Origin: Hungatella sp.
GTDB taxonomy: Bacteria > Bacillota > Clostridia > Lachnospirales > Lachnospiraceae
DNA: 64,000 nucleotides
NCBI GenBank assembly: GCA_009712635.1
Contig: WASS01000026.1
Coordinates: forward strand, 62,001-126,000
Reading direction: 5' to 3'
Shown: in pieces, positions 9,919 through 18,417 of the stretch
Position numbering within the stretch: the stretch's first letter is position 1
Layout of the letters: every line of letters begins with the position of its first letter
Notes under the pieces: model-generated
The model's database searches: none
Told to the model about the DNA's origin: nothing
The model's input: only the letters and a program-made list of their open reading frames with translations
Position numbers and translations under genes: made by a program

Positions 9919-10785
9919 ATGAAAGTAGCGATCGTTACAGACAGCAACAGCGGAATTACCCAGAAGCAGGGAAAGGAAGCTGGGATTTATGTCGTTCCCA
10001 TGCCATTTATGATGGATGGAGAGATGTATTATGAGGATATCAGCTTAAGCCAGCAGGAGTTTTATGAAAAGCTGGAAAACGGCGCTGATATTTCTACCTC
10101 ACAGCCGTCACCCGGTGATTTAATGGATTTATGGAATGAACTGTTAAAGGAATACGATGCCATTGTGCACATACCCATGTCCAGTGGTTTAAGCAGTTCC
10201 TGCCAGACAGCCATTATGCTGGCGGAGGATTATGAAGGTAAGGTGTTTGTTGTTAACAATCAGAGAATCTCTGTGACCCAGAGACAGTCTGTTCTTGATG
10301 CAAAGGAGATGGCAGATCAGGGAATAAGTCCTCAGGCAATCAAGGAAAAACTGGAGGAGACTAAGATGGACTCCACCATTTACATTACCCTGGATACTCT
10401 GGAATATTTGAAAAAAGGGGGGAGAATCACTCCTGCGGCTGCACTGCTTGGCAGTTTTCTGCGGATTAAACCGGTTCTCACCATTCAGGGAGAAAAGCTG
10501 GATGCATTTGCAAAGGCAAGAACCATGAAGCAGGCGAAAGCCATGATGATTGCAGCCATTAAAAAGGACATGGATGAACGTTTTAATGATCCAAACGGTG
10601 CGGTGACTCATATAGCAGTTGTACACTCAGACAGTCTGGAAGCTGCCAGGGAATTTAAGCGGGAGCTTCAGGAGCTGTTTCCGGAAACAGGGGAGATCCA
10701 TGTGGATCATCTTTCTCTCAGCGTTTCCTGTCATATCGGTCCTGGTGCACTGGCAGTTACATGTACCAAAAAATTAAATTTATGA
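9919..10785 (+). CDS. DegV family fatty-acid-binding protein
   Basis: DegV/FakB proteins bind a single fatty acid and present it to the kinase FakA. The N-terminal VTDSNSGIT and the segment PMSSGLSSSCQTA (about residue 90) are family hallmarks that contact the carboxylate, and the conserved YLKKGGRI segment is near residue 165. The length of 288 residues is usual. No FakA partner is in the window, so the physiological partner is inferred. It sits 24 bases after the ABC transporter. Confidence 0.93.
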   Translation: MKVAIVTDSNSGITQKQGKEAGIYVVPMPFMMDGEMYYEDISLSQQEFYEKLENGADISTSQPSPGDLMDLWNELLKEYDAIVHIPMSSGLSSSCQTAIMLAEDYEGKVFVVNNQRISVTQRQSVLDAKEMADQGISPQAIKEKLEETKMDSTIYITLDTLEYLKKGGRITPAAALLGSFLRIKPVLTIQGEKLDAFAKARTMKQAKAMMIAAIKKDMDERFNDPNGAVTHIAVVHSDSLEAAREFKRELQELFPETGEIHVDHLSLSVSCHIGPGALAVTCTKKLNL

Positions 10786-10812
10786 TAAGTCAGAGATTGG
10801 AGAGGTGAGACC

Positions 10813-12255
10813 ATGTTTCAGGATAAACTATTCAGCCGAAAGCCCGTTATCAGCCTGCAGGTCACTCTGATCCTCGTCTTTTTGTTTATAGGAAGTATTC
10901 CGGTTTTTGTCGGGAGTTCTGTTCTGTTGGGAGCATTCCGGCAAAACCTGATCGATTCACGAATGCAGGAGATTCAAAACCAGTGCTGGATATTAAGCAA
11001 TAAGATGACCAGGATTGGATATTTAACAATGGATCCCAAAGATCCCCTTTTGGATAATGAGATGGCTGTGAAAGCGGATATGTTTAACGGAAGAATTGTA
11101 ATTATCAATAAGAGCTTTCGTATAATCAGCGATACCTTCTCGCTCTCTGCAGGTAAGACCAATGTATCGGAGGAAGTGATCCGGTGCTTTAATGGTGAAA
11201 ACAGCAGCAAATACAATCAGGATAAAAAGTATTTTTCTCTCACAATCCCAATCTATTCCAATAGTGAGGAAAAAGAGATTGACGGAGTTATGATCATTAC
11301 GGCATCCTCTGAAGATCTTTTAAACCGCATTGTCACAGTATCGGATAAAGGAGCATTTTTGCAGCTTTTAATTATTTCCATACTGGCAATTGTGATAGTT
11401 CTTCTGGTAAAGCTATTAATGAAGCCGTTTCGGGAATTGCAGAGGATGTTAAACCGTGCGGCAGAAGGAAACATAGATGAAGATATTATCTCCCGTGTTT
11501 ACAAGGAAACCAGGCAGATTTCGGATTCCATTAATACCACGTTAAAGAAACTGAAAGCGGTAGACAAGTCCAGGGAAGAATTTGTTTCCAATGTGTCACA
11601 TGAGCTAAAAACCCCCATTACGTCCATTCGTGTGCTTGCTGATTCTCTCATTGGGATGGAGGATGCCCCGGTGGAATTATACCGGGAGTTCTTAAGCGAT
11701 ATTTCGGAAGAGATTGAACGAGAGAATAAAATTATCGATGATCTCCTTGCTCTTGTTCGAATGGATAAGACAGCAGGCGCTAACTTAAATGTAGCCCAGG
11801 TTAAAATTAATGGTCTGCTGGAACTGATTTTAAAACGTCTTCGTCCCATTGCCGGGAAACGTAATATTGAACTGACCTTTGAAAGTATGAGGGAAGTTAC
11901 GGCAGATGTAGATGAGATGAAGCTGTCTCTGGCACTGAGCAATCTTGTTGAAAATGCCATTAAATACAACATAGAAGGCGGCTGGGTACGGGTTACCCTT
12001 GATGCAGATCACAAGTTCTTTTATGTAAAGGTTGCGGATTCAGGGATTGGAATTTCAGAAGAGTTCCAGGAACGGGTATTTGACCGTTTTTACCGGGTGG
12101 ATAAGGCAAGATCCCGGGAGACTGGAGGAACCGGGCTTGGTTTATCCATAACGAAAAAGATTGTTCTGATGCATCAGGGAGCGATCAAGCTTCAGAGCAA
12201 AGAGGGAGAGGGTACTACGTTTACAGTACGTATTCCTCTTACATACATTTCTTAG
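10813..12255 (+). CDS. membrane sensor histidine kinase, HAMP type, no adjacent response regulator
   Basis: Two membrane helices (~17-37 and ~184-204) flank an extracytoplasmic domain of ~145 residues, followed by a HAMP linker. The phosphoacceptor histidine lies in VSHELKTP (about residue 265). The ATP-binding domain has the N box NLVENAIKYN (~376), the G1 box DSGIGIS and the G2 box TGGTGLGLSI (~437). The 480-residue layout is that of VicK/PhoR-like kinases. No response regulator gene is next to it, which is unusual. Instead a GerMN lipoprotein follows after 17 bases and probably shares its transcript. Confidence 0.93.
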   Translation: MFQDKLFSRKPVISLQVTLILVFLFIGSIPVFVGSSVLLGAFRQNLIDSRMQEIQNQCWILSNKMTRIGYLTMDPKDPLLDNEMAVKADMFNGRIVIINKSFRIISDTFSLSAGKTNVSEEVIRCFNGENSSKYNQDKKYFSLTIPIYSNSEEKEIDGVMIITASSEDLLNRIVTVSDKGAFLQLLIISILAIVIVLLVKLLMKPFRELQRMLNRAAEGNIDEDIISRVYKETRQISDSINTTLKKLKAVDKSREEFVSNVSHELKTPITSIRVLADSLIGMEDAPVELYREFLSDISEEIERENKIIDDLLALVRMDKTAGANLNVAQVKINGLLELILKRLRPIAGKRNIELTFESMREVTADVDEMKLSLALSNLVENAIKYNIEGGWVRVTLDADHKFFYVKVADSGIGISEEFQERVFDRFYRVDKARSRETGGTGLGLSITKKIVLMHQGAIKLQSKEGEGTTFTVRIPLTYIS

Positions 12256-12272
12256 GAACAGGAGGGATAGGG

Positions 12273-13259
12273 ATGAAGCCACGAATGGGTATATTGATAT
12301 TCCTGCTGTCAGTGGTATGCTTTTTATCCGGCTGTTCAGGAAGAGCACCTGAAAAAAGCACGGATAGCGGGGAACTTTATCAGATCTACTATTTGAATTC
12401 GGCCATGACAAAAATGGAGCCTCAGCCATATACCATGCCTGAAAAGCCTGTGGATGAATCAGAAGAAGAAACAGACTGGAAAATTAAAAACCTGATGGAA
12501 CAGCTGCGCAATGTTCCCAAGGATTTAGACCGGCAGGCAGCCGTCCCGGACAAGGTGGGATTTGAGCGGTATAAGCTGGAGGATACAGTATTATATCTGT
12601 ATTTTGATAATAATTATGCGATGATGAACAGCACCAGAGAGATTCTTTGCAGGGCTTCTCTTGTCAGAACCCTGACTCAGATCAAGGGAATCGCATACGT
12701 AGCAATCTACACAGCGGAACAGCCGCTTATGGACAGCACCGGAAATCCGGTGGGACCAATGCAGAGTACGGATTTTATTGATAATATCAGCAATGTCAAT
12801 TCATTTGAAAAGACAGAACTGTCCTTGTATTTTGCCGATGAAAGCGGAGAAAAGCTGGTAAAAGAGTCAAGAGAAGTAGTTCATAATATTAATACTTCCC
12901 TGGAAAAGCTGGTAATTGAACAGCTGATCGCAGGACCTGGCAGACCAGGATTAAACCCTACGCTGCCCAAGGAGACCAAACTGATCAATGTGTCGGTCAA
13001 TGAAAATGTCTGCTACATCAATTTTGACTCCTCATTTCTCAATAACACTCTGGAGGTAAAGGAATATATCCCCATCTATTCCATCGTCAACTCTCTGGCT
13101 GCGGTTTCATCCATTAACAAGGTTCAGATCACAGTCAATGGTTCTCAGGATGTGATGTTTCGGGACTCCATTTCTTTGAACCAGCAGTTTGAGCGAAATC
13201 TGGATTACAATAAGGAAAATGAGGAATCAACAGAAGAAACAGGAGGAACACAACAATAA
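12273..13259 (+). CDS. GerMN-domain lipoprotein
   Basis: The N terminus is a lipoprotein signal with lipobox LSGC (cysteine 21), so the protein should be anchored outside the membrane. The segment EQLIAGPGRPGLNPTLP (about residue 210) followed by a short beta-rich stretch matches the GerMN (sporulation/germination) domain. Residues ~70-170 look like a second, more diverged copy. The C-terminal tail is acidic and low-complexity. The tight link to the upstream kinase suggests a sensory or accessory role, analogous to LpqB beside MtrB in Actinobacteria. That analogy is inference. Confidence 0.85.
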   Translation: MKPRMGILIFLLSVVCFLSGCSGRAPEKSTDSGELYQIYYLNSAMTKMEPQPYTMPEKPVDESEEETDWKIKNLMEQLRNVPKDLDRQAAVPDKVGFERYKLEDTVLYLYFDNNYAMMNSTREILCRASLVRTLTQIKGIAYVAIYTAEQPLMDSTGNPVGPMQSTDFIDNISNVNSFEKTELSLYFADESGEKLVKESREVVHNINTSLEKLVIEQLIAGPGRPGLNPTLPKETKLINVSVNENVCYINFDSSFLNNTLEVKEYIPIYSIVNSLAAVSSINKVQITVNGSQDVMFRDSISLNQQFERNLDYNKENEESTEETGGTQQ

Positions 13260-15724
13260 AACGCCCATTATGTCTGATTGCAGGGGGATTTGTACTTGGA
13301 GAGACTGCCGTACTGCTGGCTTTGACATCTTGGCTTTTTATTCCGGCACTGATTGCTGCCGGGATGATTTTTTGTGGTTGCAGGAGAGGCAGAAACCCGA
13401 TTTGGGTCTTTTTGCCTCTTGTTTTTTTCTATCTGGGCTGGGCTCGTGCAGGTCTTGAGATGGATCAATTAACACAACGGGATATCCGGCTTTTAGAGAT
13501 TACAGGTTATTACACAGAAGTACAGGGCAGTATTTCATCTATTTCAGAAGAGAAGGGAGTTGTCAGTCTGACTCTGAAGAATAACCGGATCAGAAAAATG
13601 ATGAAAGGCAAGTGGGAAGAGGTTCTTTATGAACCCCCTGGAATCATGGTATCTTTAAAGGAGTGTGAAGGTGCTTCTTTAAAATCTCTGGGAATTGGAC
13701 AGATTGCTGCTGTGCGGGGTGAGGTACAGCCCTTTTCACAGGCAAGAAATCCGGGAGAGTTTGATTTTAAGAGCTACTACCAGTCTCTGGGGGTGGATTT
13801 TACCCTATTTGCAGAGGAGATTGATATAGTAGAAGTGGAGAAGTCTCCTCTTTTGGAGTTCTTAAGAAAATTAAAAGTCCATAGTAAAACCCTTCTTTAC
13901 CGGGACGCAATAGAAACGGATGCAGGGATCTTTACGGCTGCGGTGCTGGGCGATAAAATGGGAATCTCCAGGGATATTAAGGATTTATACCAGAAAAATG
14001 GGATTGCCCACCTCCTTGCCATCAGCGGCCTTCATATGTCTTTTATCGGACTCTCTTTTTATAAACTGATAAAAAAGGCTGGTGCAGGCTTTTGGGGTGC
14101 AGGTCTTGTCAGTATGGTACTTCTGATTTTATATGGTATATTAACGGGTGCAAGTCCTTCTGTGGTGCGGGCCGGGGTGATGATGTGCCTGGGATTTTAT
14201 GCTGCCTGTCTTGGAAGAACTTATGATTTATTATCTGCAGCTTCGCTGTCATTATTTTTTCTGGGTTTTCAGTCTCCGTCACTCCTGATGCAGGGAGGTG
14301 TTCAGCTTTCGTTCGGTGCCGTATTTGCAATAGGAGCAATCGCTCCGCTTATACAGGGCTGGCTGGGTAAGGATAGCCTATTTTCCGGAAGTATTTCCGC
14401 CTGCTTTGCAGTGCAGATGATTACTCTGCCAGTGACAGCCTTTCATTTCTACCAGATTCCGCCTTATGGTCTGGTTTTGAATCTGCTGGTTATTCCACTG
14501 ATGGGCGGAGTTCTCTGTTCCGGTCTGGGAGTGATTGCATTTGGATCCTTAAGTCCTGTTCTTGGAACTGCGGCAGCGGGAACGGGGCATTATATACTGT
14601 CTCTGTATGAGATTCTTTTAAACATTGCCGGGGGAATGCCGGGTAGCAATATTGTTATGGGCAGACCTGGTATCAGAACGCTGGCGGCTTATGGGGTTCT
14701 TCTCACTGGCTGTATTTTTATAATGAAATTATTAAGCAGGGTTAAAAAGGAAGCAGAGAAAAAAAGCATTGATACTGTGGGAGAAAATGAAGATACCCCG
14801 GAAAAAGGAAAAATTTCCTATATAGGAAAACTACTTATCCTGGCAGGATTTTATATATTATCCATATTTCTTTTATTACCTGAGCCGGTAAAGGGGCTGG
14901 ATGCATGGTTTCTTGATGTAGGGCAGGGGGATGGGATTCTGCTCAGGACAGAAGGGGCATGCGTGCTGATTGATGGTGGAAGTTCCTCTAAAAAATCTCT
15001 GGGAGAGTATACACTGTCCCCATGTCTGAAGTCTCTTGGTGTTTCGGTGATTGATTATGCATTCGTCAGTCACGGAGACCTGGATCATTTAAGCGGAGTT
15101 AAATATTTGCTGGAAAGCTGTGAGGACATACAGATAAAGAATTTATATCTCCCTTATCATGGACGGGATGAGGAAATGATACAATCTCTGGCTGCACTGG
15201 GGGAAAAAAGGGGAGCCTGTGTGCAGTATCTGACAGGGGGAGATGTAATGAAGGTAGGAAAGCTGTCTATTACCTGCCTTTATCCTGGAGTAGATGACGT
15301 ACCCACAGATGTTAACGGCGAATCCCAGGTGCTTAAAATGGACTATGGCGATTGCCATATGCTGTTTACCGGTGATATGGGGGAGCGGGAGGAACAAATT
15401 CTTCTTGAAAAAAAGAAAGATCGGCTATTAAGTGAAGTAAATGTTTTAAAAACGGCTCACCACGGTTCAAAATATTCATCCAGCCAATCATTTCTTGATG
15501 CAGTTTCACCTGTCTGGGCTGTGATTTCTTATGGACAGGGGAATTCATACGGACATCCTCATAAAGAAGTGTTAGAACGTTTTCATGAGCGGAATGTTAC
15601 GGTGTTTGAAACTGGAATGAACGGAGCAGTCAGGCTGGAAACGGATGGAACCAGGGTTCGTTTTTCAACTTTCGTTGACGGAACCAGAAACCATGGGTAT
15701 AATGAAAAGAAGGAAAAGGAGTGA
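13256..15724 (+). CDS. comEC: ComEC/Rec2-type DNA uptake channel, probable AUA start
   Basis: ComEC forms the membrane channel and nuclease for uptake of transforming DNA. The protein has an N-terminal DUF4131-like region, a polytopic competence domain (~200-480) with the motif HLLAISGLHMS, and a C-terminal metallo-beta-lactamase domain with SHGDLDHLSG. The first conventional start is the TTG at 13322, which lacks a ribosome binding site and lies inside the first hydrophobic helix. The frame is open upstream. An ATA codon at 13256 sits 9 bases after a perfect AGGAGG (13241-13246) and would give an N terminus beginning KRPLCLIAGG. I therefore place the start at 13256; 13322 is the conservative alternative. 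The gene overlaps the stop of the lipoprotein gene. Confidence 0.85.
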   Translation: MKRPLCLIAGGFVLGETAVLLALTSWLFIPALIAAGMIFCGCRRGRNPIWVFLPLVFFYLGWARAGLEMDQLTQRDIRLLEITGYYTEVQGSISSISEEKGVVSLTLKNNRIRKMMKGKWEEVLYEPPGIMVSLKECEGASLKSLGIGQIAAVRGEVQPFSQARNPGEFDFKSYYQSLGVDFTLFAEEIDIVEVEKSPLLEFLRKLKVHSKTLLYRDAIETDAGIFTAAVLGDKMGISRDIKDLYQKNGIAHLLAISGLHMSFIGLSFYKLIKKAGAGFWGAGLVSMVLLILYGILTGASPSVVRAGVMMCLGFYAACLGRTYDLLSAASLSLFFLGFQSPSLLMQGGVQLSFGAVFAIGAIAPLIQGWLGKDSLFSGSISACFAVQMITLPVTAFHFYQIPPYGLVLNLLVIPLMGGVLCSGLGVIAFGSLSPVLGTAAAGTGHYILSLYEILLNIAGGMPGSNIVMGRPGIRTLAAYGVLLTGCIFIMKLLSRVKKEAEKKSIDTVGENEDTPEKGKISYIGKLLILAGFYILSIFLLLPEPVKGLDAWFLDVGQGDGILLRTEGACVLIDGGSSSKKSLGEYTLSPCLKSLGVSVIDYAFVSHGDLDHLSGVKYLLESCEDIQIKNLYLPYHGRDEEMIQSLAALGEKRGACVQYLTGGDVMKVGKLSITCLYPGVDDVPTDVNGESQVLKMDYGDCHMLFTGDMGEREEQILLEKKKDRLLSEVNVLKTAHHGSKYSSSQSFLDAVSPVWAVISYGQGNSYGHPHKEVLERFHERNVTVFETGMNGAVRLETDGTRVRFSTFVDGTRNHGYNEKKEKE

Positions 15725-15732
15725 AACATGCG

Positions 15733-16704
15733 ATGCAGACCCTGAATCAGGATATAAAAAACAACAGTTTTAAGCCGGTTTATCTCTTATATGGAGAAGA
15801 GGCTTTTCTAAAAAACAGCTACAAGAATCAGATGAAATCGGCCATAACTCAGGGAGATACCATGAATTTCAACCAGTTTGGCGGAAAATCCATTGATGTA
15901 AGGGAGCTCATAAGCCTTGCTGATACGATGCCTTTTTTTTCGGAGAGACGATTGATCCTTGTAGAAGACAGTGGATTTTTTAAGGCTGCTGCAGAAGATC
16001 TGGTTAACTATCTGCCCCAGATGCCGGATACAACCTGTATGGTGTTTGTGGAATCAGAAGTAGACAAGAGAAGCAAAATGTTTAAAAAGATAAAGGAACT
16101 TGGCTATGCCGCCGAGATGGAGCGACAGGATATGAATCAGCTTGCCAGGTGGGCAGGAACATTACTTTCCAGAGAAGGAAAGAAGGTGACTGGACAGACC
16201 ATGGAGCTCTTTTTAAATATGACCGGTGATGATATGGAAAATATCCGCATGGAGCTGGAAAAGCTGATTAGCTTTACGTTAGGAAGAGATGTCATAACGG
16301 ATGAAGATGTGATGGCGATCTGTACAGAGCGGACGACCAATAAAATATTTGATATGGTTACTTCCATCGTTAACCGCCAGACAAAAAGGGCTCTTGAACT
16401 TTATGAGGACTTGCTTACATTAAAGGAACCTCCCATGAGAATCATGTTTCTCATTGCAAGACAGTTTAACCAGCTGTTGCAGGTAAAGGAGCTGATGGGC
16501 AAGGGAATGGATAAAGGGGGAATTGCCGCAAAGCTTAAAATCCCGCCTTTTGCTGCCGGTAAGCTGATGCCTCAGGCAAGAACTTTTTCCAAGGAACAGA
16601 TTCTTTCTTATGTCAATTCCTGTGTTGAGGCAGAAGAAGCGGTTAAAACAGGAAGACTTACGGATCGTATGGCAGTGGAGCTTCTGCTGACTGCAAAATA
16701 TTAA
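15733..16704 (+). CDS. holA: DNA polymerase III delta subunit
   Basis: HolA is the clamp-loader subunit that opens the sliding clamp. The N terminus MQTLNQDIKNN...VYLLYGEEAFL is characteristic, and the protein shows the usual AAA+-like and helical collar domains without a Walker A motif. I chose the ATG at 15733 because family members begin a few residues before the DIK segment. A GTG at 15721 in the same frame would add MKHA and overlap the comEC stop. The comEC-holA order is standard in Clostridia. Confidence 0.92.
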   Translation: MQTLNQDIKNNSFKPVYLLYGEEAFLKNSYKNQMKSAITQGDTMNFNQFGGKSIDVRELISLADTMPFFSERRLILVEDSGFFKAAAEDLVNYLPQMPDTTCMVFVESEVDKRSKMFKKIKELGYAAEMERQDMNQLARWAGTLLSREGKKVTGQTMELFLNMTGDDMENIRMELEKLISFTLGRDVITDEDVMAICTERTTNKIFDMVTSIVNRQTKRALELYEDLLTLKEPPMRIMFLIARQFNQLLQVKELMGKGMDKGGIAAKLKIPPFAAGKLMPQARTFSKEQILSYVNSCVEAEEAVKTGRLTDRMAVELLLTAKY

Positions 16705-16729
16705 GACAACAGGTTGTCTGTGTCAGAAA

Positions 16730-16773
16730 ACGGGAGGATAGGGAACTGGTGAGTGATTCCTTATCGCTCCCGT
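16730..16773. terminator. bidirectional hairpin between convergent holA and the DUF6774 gene
   Basis: ACGGGAG (16730-16736) pairs with CTCCCGT (16767-16773), with further inner pairing of ATA-GGGAA with TTCC-TTAT. A pyrimidine-rich tract follows on the + strand and TTTTC follows on the - strand. It can stop transcription from both sides and overlaps the 3' end of the minus-strand gene. Confidence 0.65.
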
Positions 16774-16988
16774 CTTCTTTCACTTTGAAAGCCAAAAAAT
16801 ATATCATCATTAACATTGTCATTTTTATCATTGCCGCAACAGAGAGCCTGGTGGGCTGCAATCGTCTCCAGGGTATCAGCCAGCTGACTAAAAATACAGC
16901 TGAGGAGTGCTATTTCGTCAGCTGTCCGCCCTTGTGAAAGACAGCAGGCAATGGATGACACAAGTGTTACTAATTCGCAGGACTGCAT
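16761..16988 (-). CDS. small DUF6774-like protein
   Basis: This 75-residue protein begins MQSCELVTLVSSIAC and continues with ELALL-like and QLADTLETIAA segments. I recall this pattern from the DUF6774 family of small Clostridial proteins of unknown role. An AGGTGATG ribosome binding site lies upstream on the minus strand. The N-terminal two thirds are hydrophobic and helical with two or three cysteines, and the C-terminal tail is charged. It lies at the left edge of the accessory block and may be an old resident of the holA-rpsT interval rather than part of the tail module. Confidence 0.7.
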   Translation of the reverse strand: MQSCELVTLVSSIACCLSQGRTADEIALLSCIFSQLADTLETIAAHQALCCGNDKNDNVNDDIFFGFQSERRRER

Positions 16989-17046
16989 AGTTCATCACCT
17001 CTGGATAATATATGATGCACCAGGTGACATTAAGATAAGAAAAAAA

Positions 17047-17511
17047 TTATTCTGCCATTTTATAAATATTAAACGGTTCGAAAAGAATTAAATAGTTGTC
17101 CTTTTGCAGTCCCTTCTCATATTTTGTACGATAGCATTCCAGTGCTTCCAACAGAAATTCTTCCGTAACCTCTAAATGTTCCGCTATCTCAAAGCTGTTT
17201 CTGCAGCCGGCTTCTTTCGCGGCAACCAGCTTCTCCAACGTGATCATTTTGTTATAAGCCCATAAACGTGCCGTGCGTTCCTGTTTCCTGTTTGAAACAT
17301 CAGACTGATCCAGTATATCTCCGGCAGTGGTGTAGTAATGTCCAAGTTCTTCAGCCAGTACGCAGGCTTTCTGACAGCCAGACATGTTCTGTCGGATAAG
17401 AATCTGATCGCCCCTGATCCGTCCGTCATTACCAATTAATGGTTTTTCTTTAATCATGATTCCTTCAGAGTCTGCTTCCTCTAATAATATGTCATAATTC
17501 AAATAAATCAC
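17047..17511 (-). CDS. ImmA/IrrE-type metallopeptidase, phage-switch protease
   Basis: Proteins of this family cleave the partner repressor to release lytic or tail genes after a stress signal. The expected HELGH zinc motif appears as EELGH (residues 54-58), with the first histidine replaced by glutamate. The flanking pattern VLAEELGHYYTT followed by NRKQERTARLWA is typical of the prophage subgroup. The C-terminal half looks like a small helical domain. The gene lies 18 bases downstream of the repressor on the same strand, as is usual for ImmR/ImmA pairs. Whether the variant motif is still active cannot be told. Confidence 0.8.
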   Translation of the reverse strand: MIYLNYDILLEEADSEGIMIKEKPLIGNDGRIRGDQILIRQNMSGCQKACVLAEELGHYYTTAGDILDQSDVSNRKQERTARLWAYNKMITLEKLVAAKEAGCRNSFEIAEHLEVTEEFLLEALECYRTKYEKGLQKDNYLILFEPFNIYKMAE

Positions 17512-17529
17512 CTCAACGAATTTTATTCC

Positions 17530-18012
17530 TTATTCATCGAAAAAGGCATCATCATGCTGTCTCATTTCCTCAGTCACTTCAATATCCGTCCGTTCATGTG
17601 CTGCTACCGGCTGTAAATAAGATCTGGAATCATGATGCAAAGGCCGGACAACCGGGTCTGCTTTAGTATATTGGGGGATGTGCACCATCTCACTGACCCG
17701 TTTTAGCGCCTCTTTTTGTCCGCTTTCATTAAGCTTTTGAAAATTACTGAGCATTTCTCTTGCTGACTCTCCGAAACAGCTGTTTTCATGATCCAGCGCA
17801 AAAACATCTGTTTCCTCCCAGCCCATGAGGGAAGCCGGAGTTGTTCTCAGTGCTTTTGCGATTGCAGTAATTTTAGACTGGGGAAGGCCTCTGCCGTCTA
17901 CCTCTATCTTATTGATGGAAGAACGGGATTTGTAACCCGCCTTATTCGCAAGCTCTTCCTGAGACATTCCCAGTTCCTCACGTCTTTGTTTTATGATCTG
18001 ACCGATATCCAT
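17530..18012 (-). CDS. XRE-family repressor of the tail module
   Basis: The N-terminal ~65 residues form a lambda-type helix-turn-helix (MSQEELANKAGYKSRSSINK). A linker and a C-terminal region of ~90 residues lack the Ser/Lys residues of a LexA-type self-cleavage domain, which fits repression relieved by the adjacent ImmA-type protease. The GGAGG ribosome binding site and a divergent TTGAAA/TATAAT promoter lie upstream. It is the natural candidate to bind the repeated GTAGAC-N5-GACTAC sites near the rightward promoter. Confidence 0.88.
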   Translation of the reverse strand: MDIGQIIKQRREELGMSQEELANKAGYKSRSSINKIEVDGRGLPQSKITAIAKALRTTPASLMGWEETDVFALDHENSCFGESAREMLSNFQKLNESGQKEALKRVSEMVHIPQYTKADPVVRPLHHDSRSYLQPVAAHERTDIEVTEEMRQHDDAFFDE

Positions 18013-18032
18013 AGGACCACCTCCATGACAGC

Positions 18033-18061
18033 ATTATAACACGGAGTAGAATTACTTTCAA
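18033..18061 (-). promoter_or_regulatory. leftward promoter of the repressor-ImmA pair
   Basis: On the minus strand TTGAAA (18056-18061) and TATAAT (18033-18038) have 17-base spacing, just ahead of the repressor ribosome binding site. Its -35 box lies about 18 bases from the -35 box of the rightward promoter, so a repressor bound between them could affect both. Confidence 0.8.
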
Positions 18062-18079
18062 CAAAAATTGAGAAACGTG

Positions 18080-18108
18080 TTGACAAAAAGGAAACGACGG
18101 AGTATGAT
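18080..18108 (+). promoter_or_regulatory. rightward promoter of the tail module
   Basis: TTGACA (18080-18085) and TATGAT (18103-18108) with a 17-base spacer form a near-consensus promoter. It is the only strong promoter seen ahead of the tail genes. A GTAGAC-N5-GACTAC palindrome covers the expected start of transcription. Confidence 0.85.
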
Positions 18109-18114
18109 GGTGGT

Positions 18115-18131
18115 GTAGACAAAAAGACTAC
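18115..18131 (+). promoter_or_regulatory. candidate operator O1 at the tail-module transcription start
   Basis: GTAGACAAAAAGACTAC is an imperfect inverted repeat (five of six positions pair in each arm) that lies right after the -10 box. A near-identical copy occurs 243 bases downstream. A weaker look-alike, GTTGACAAAAAGGAAAC, overlaps the -35 box. Recurrence of the same site beside a repressor gene supports an operator. Confidence 0.6.
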
Positions 18132-18147
18132 AAGAAAGGAGGAGGGC

Positions 18148-18399
18148 ATGACCAATACGGTTCGGTTAAATGAGTTAATCAAAAAATCCGGGCTGAAAAA
18201 GGGGTGGATTGCGGACAGACTTCACTTGTCCAGCTATGGGTTTCGGAGGAAACTGTGGAATAAGAGTCAGTTTAAGGCGGGTGAGATTAAAGTGCTGTGT
18301 GAGTTGCTTGGGATTGCATCGTTGGAAGAGATTAGTGATATTTTTTTTAATGATGGTGTAGACGAAAAGACTACAAAAATTCTGGTAGAAGGTAGGTGA
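18148..18399 (+). CDS. small phage-type helix-turn-helix protein (Cro/DUF739-like)
   Basis: This 83-residue protein reads as a compact helix-turn-helix (LNELIKKSGLKKGWIADRLHLS, shortened here, followed by FRRKLWNKSQFKAGEI). It resembles the small Cro-like regulators that open phage and tailocin operons. It is the first gene of the rightward transcript, with an AAAGGAGG ribosome binding site. It could down-regulate the divergent repressor or activate later genes; the sequence does not decide. A second copy of the operator lies within its 3' end. Confidence 0.7.
   Translation: MTNTVRLNELIKKSGLKKGWIADRLHLSSYGFRRKLWNKSQFKAGEIKVLCELLGIASLEEISDIFFNDGVDEKTTKILVEGR
18358..18374 (+). promoter_or_regulatory. 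candidate operator O2 inside the 3' end of the small HTH gene
   Basis: GTAGACGAAAAGACTAC differs from the promoter-proximal copy at one base of the spacer, and the flanks (GATGGT before, AA after) also match. Its place within the coding region suggests a roadblock or DNA-looping site. Confidence 0.5.
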
Positions 18400-18417
18400 A
18401 AGGGATGGAGGCAAGGA

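Noticed and set aside
16749-16937. 62-residue + strand frame opposite the DUF6774-like gene
   Set aside because: It is antisense to a better supported gene and begins inside a terminator hairpin.
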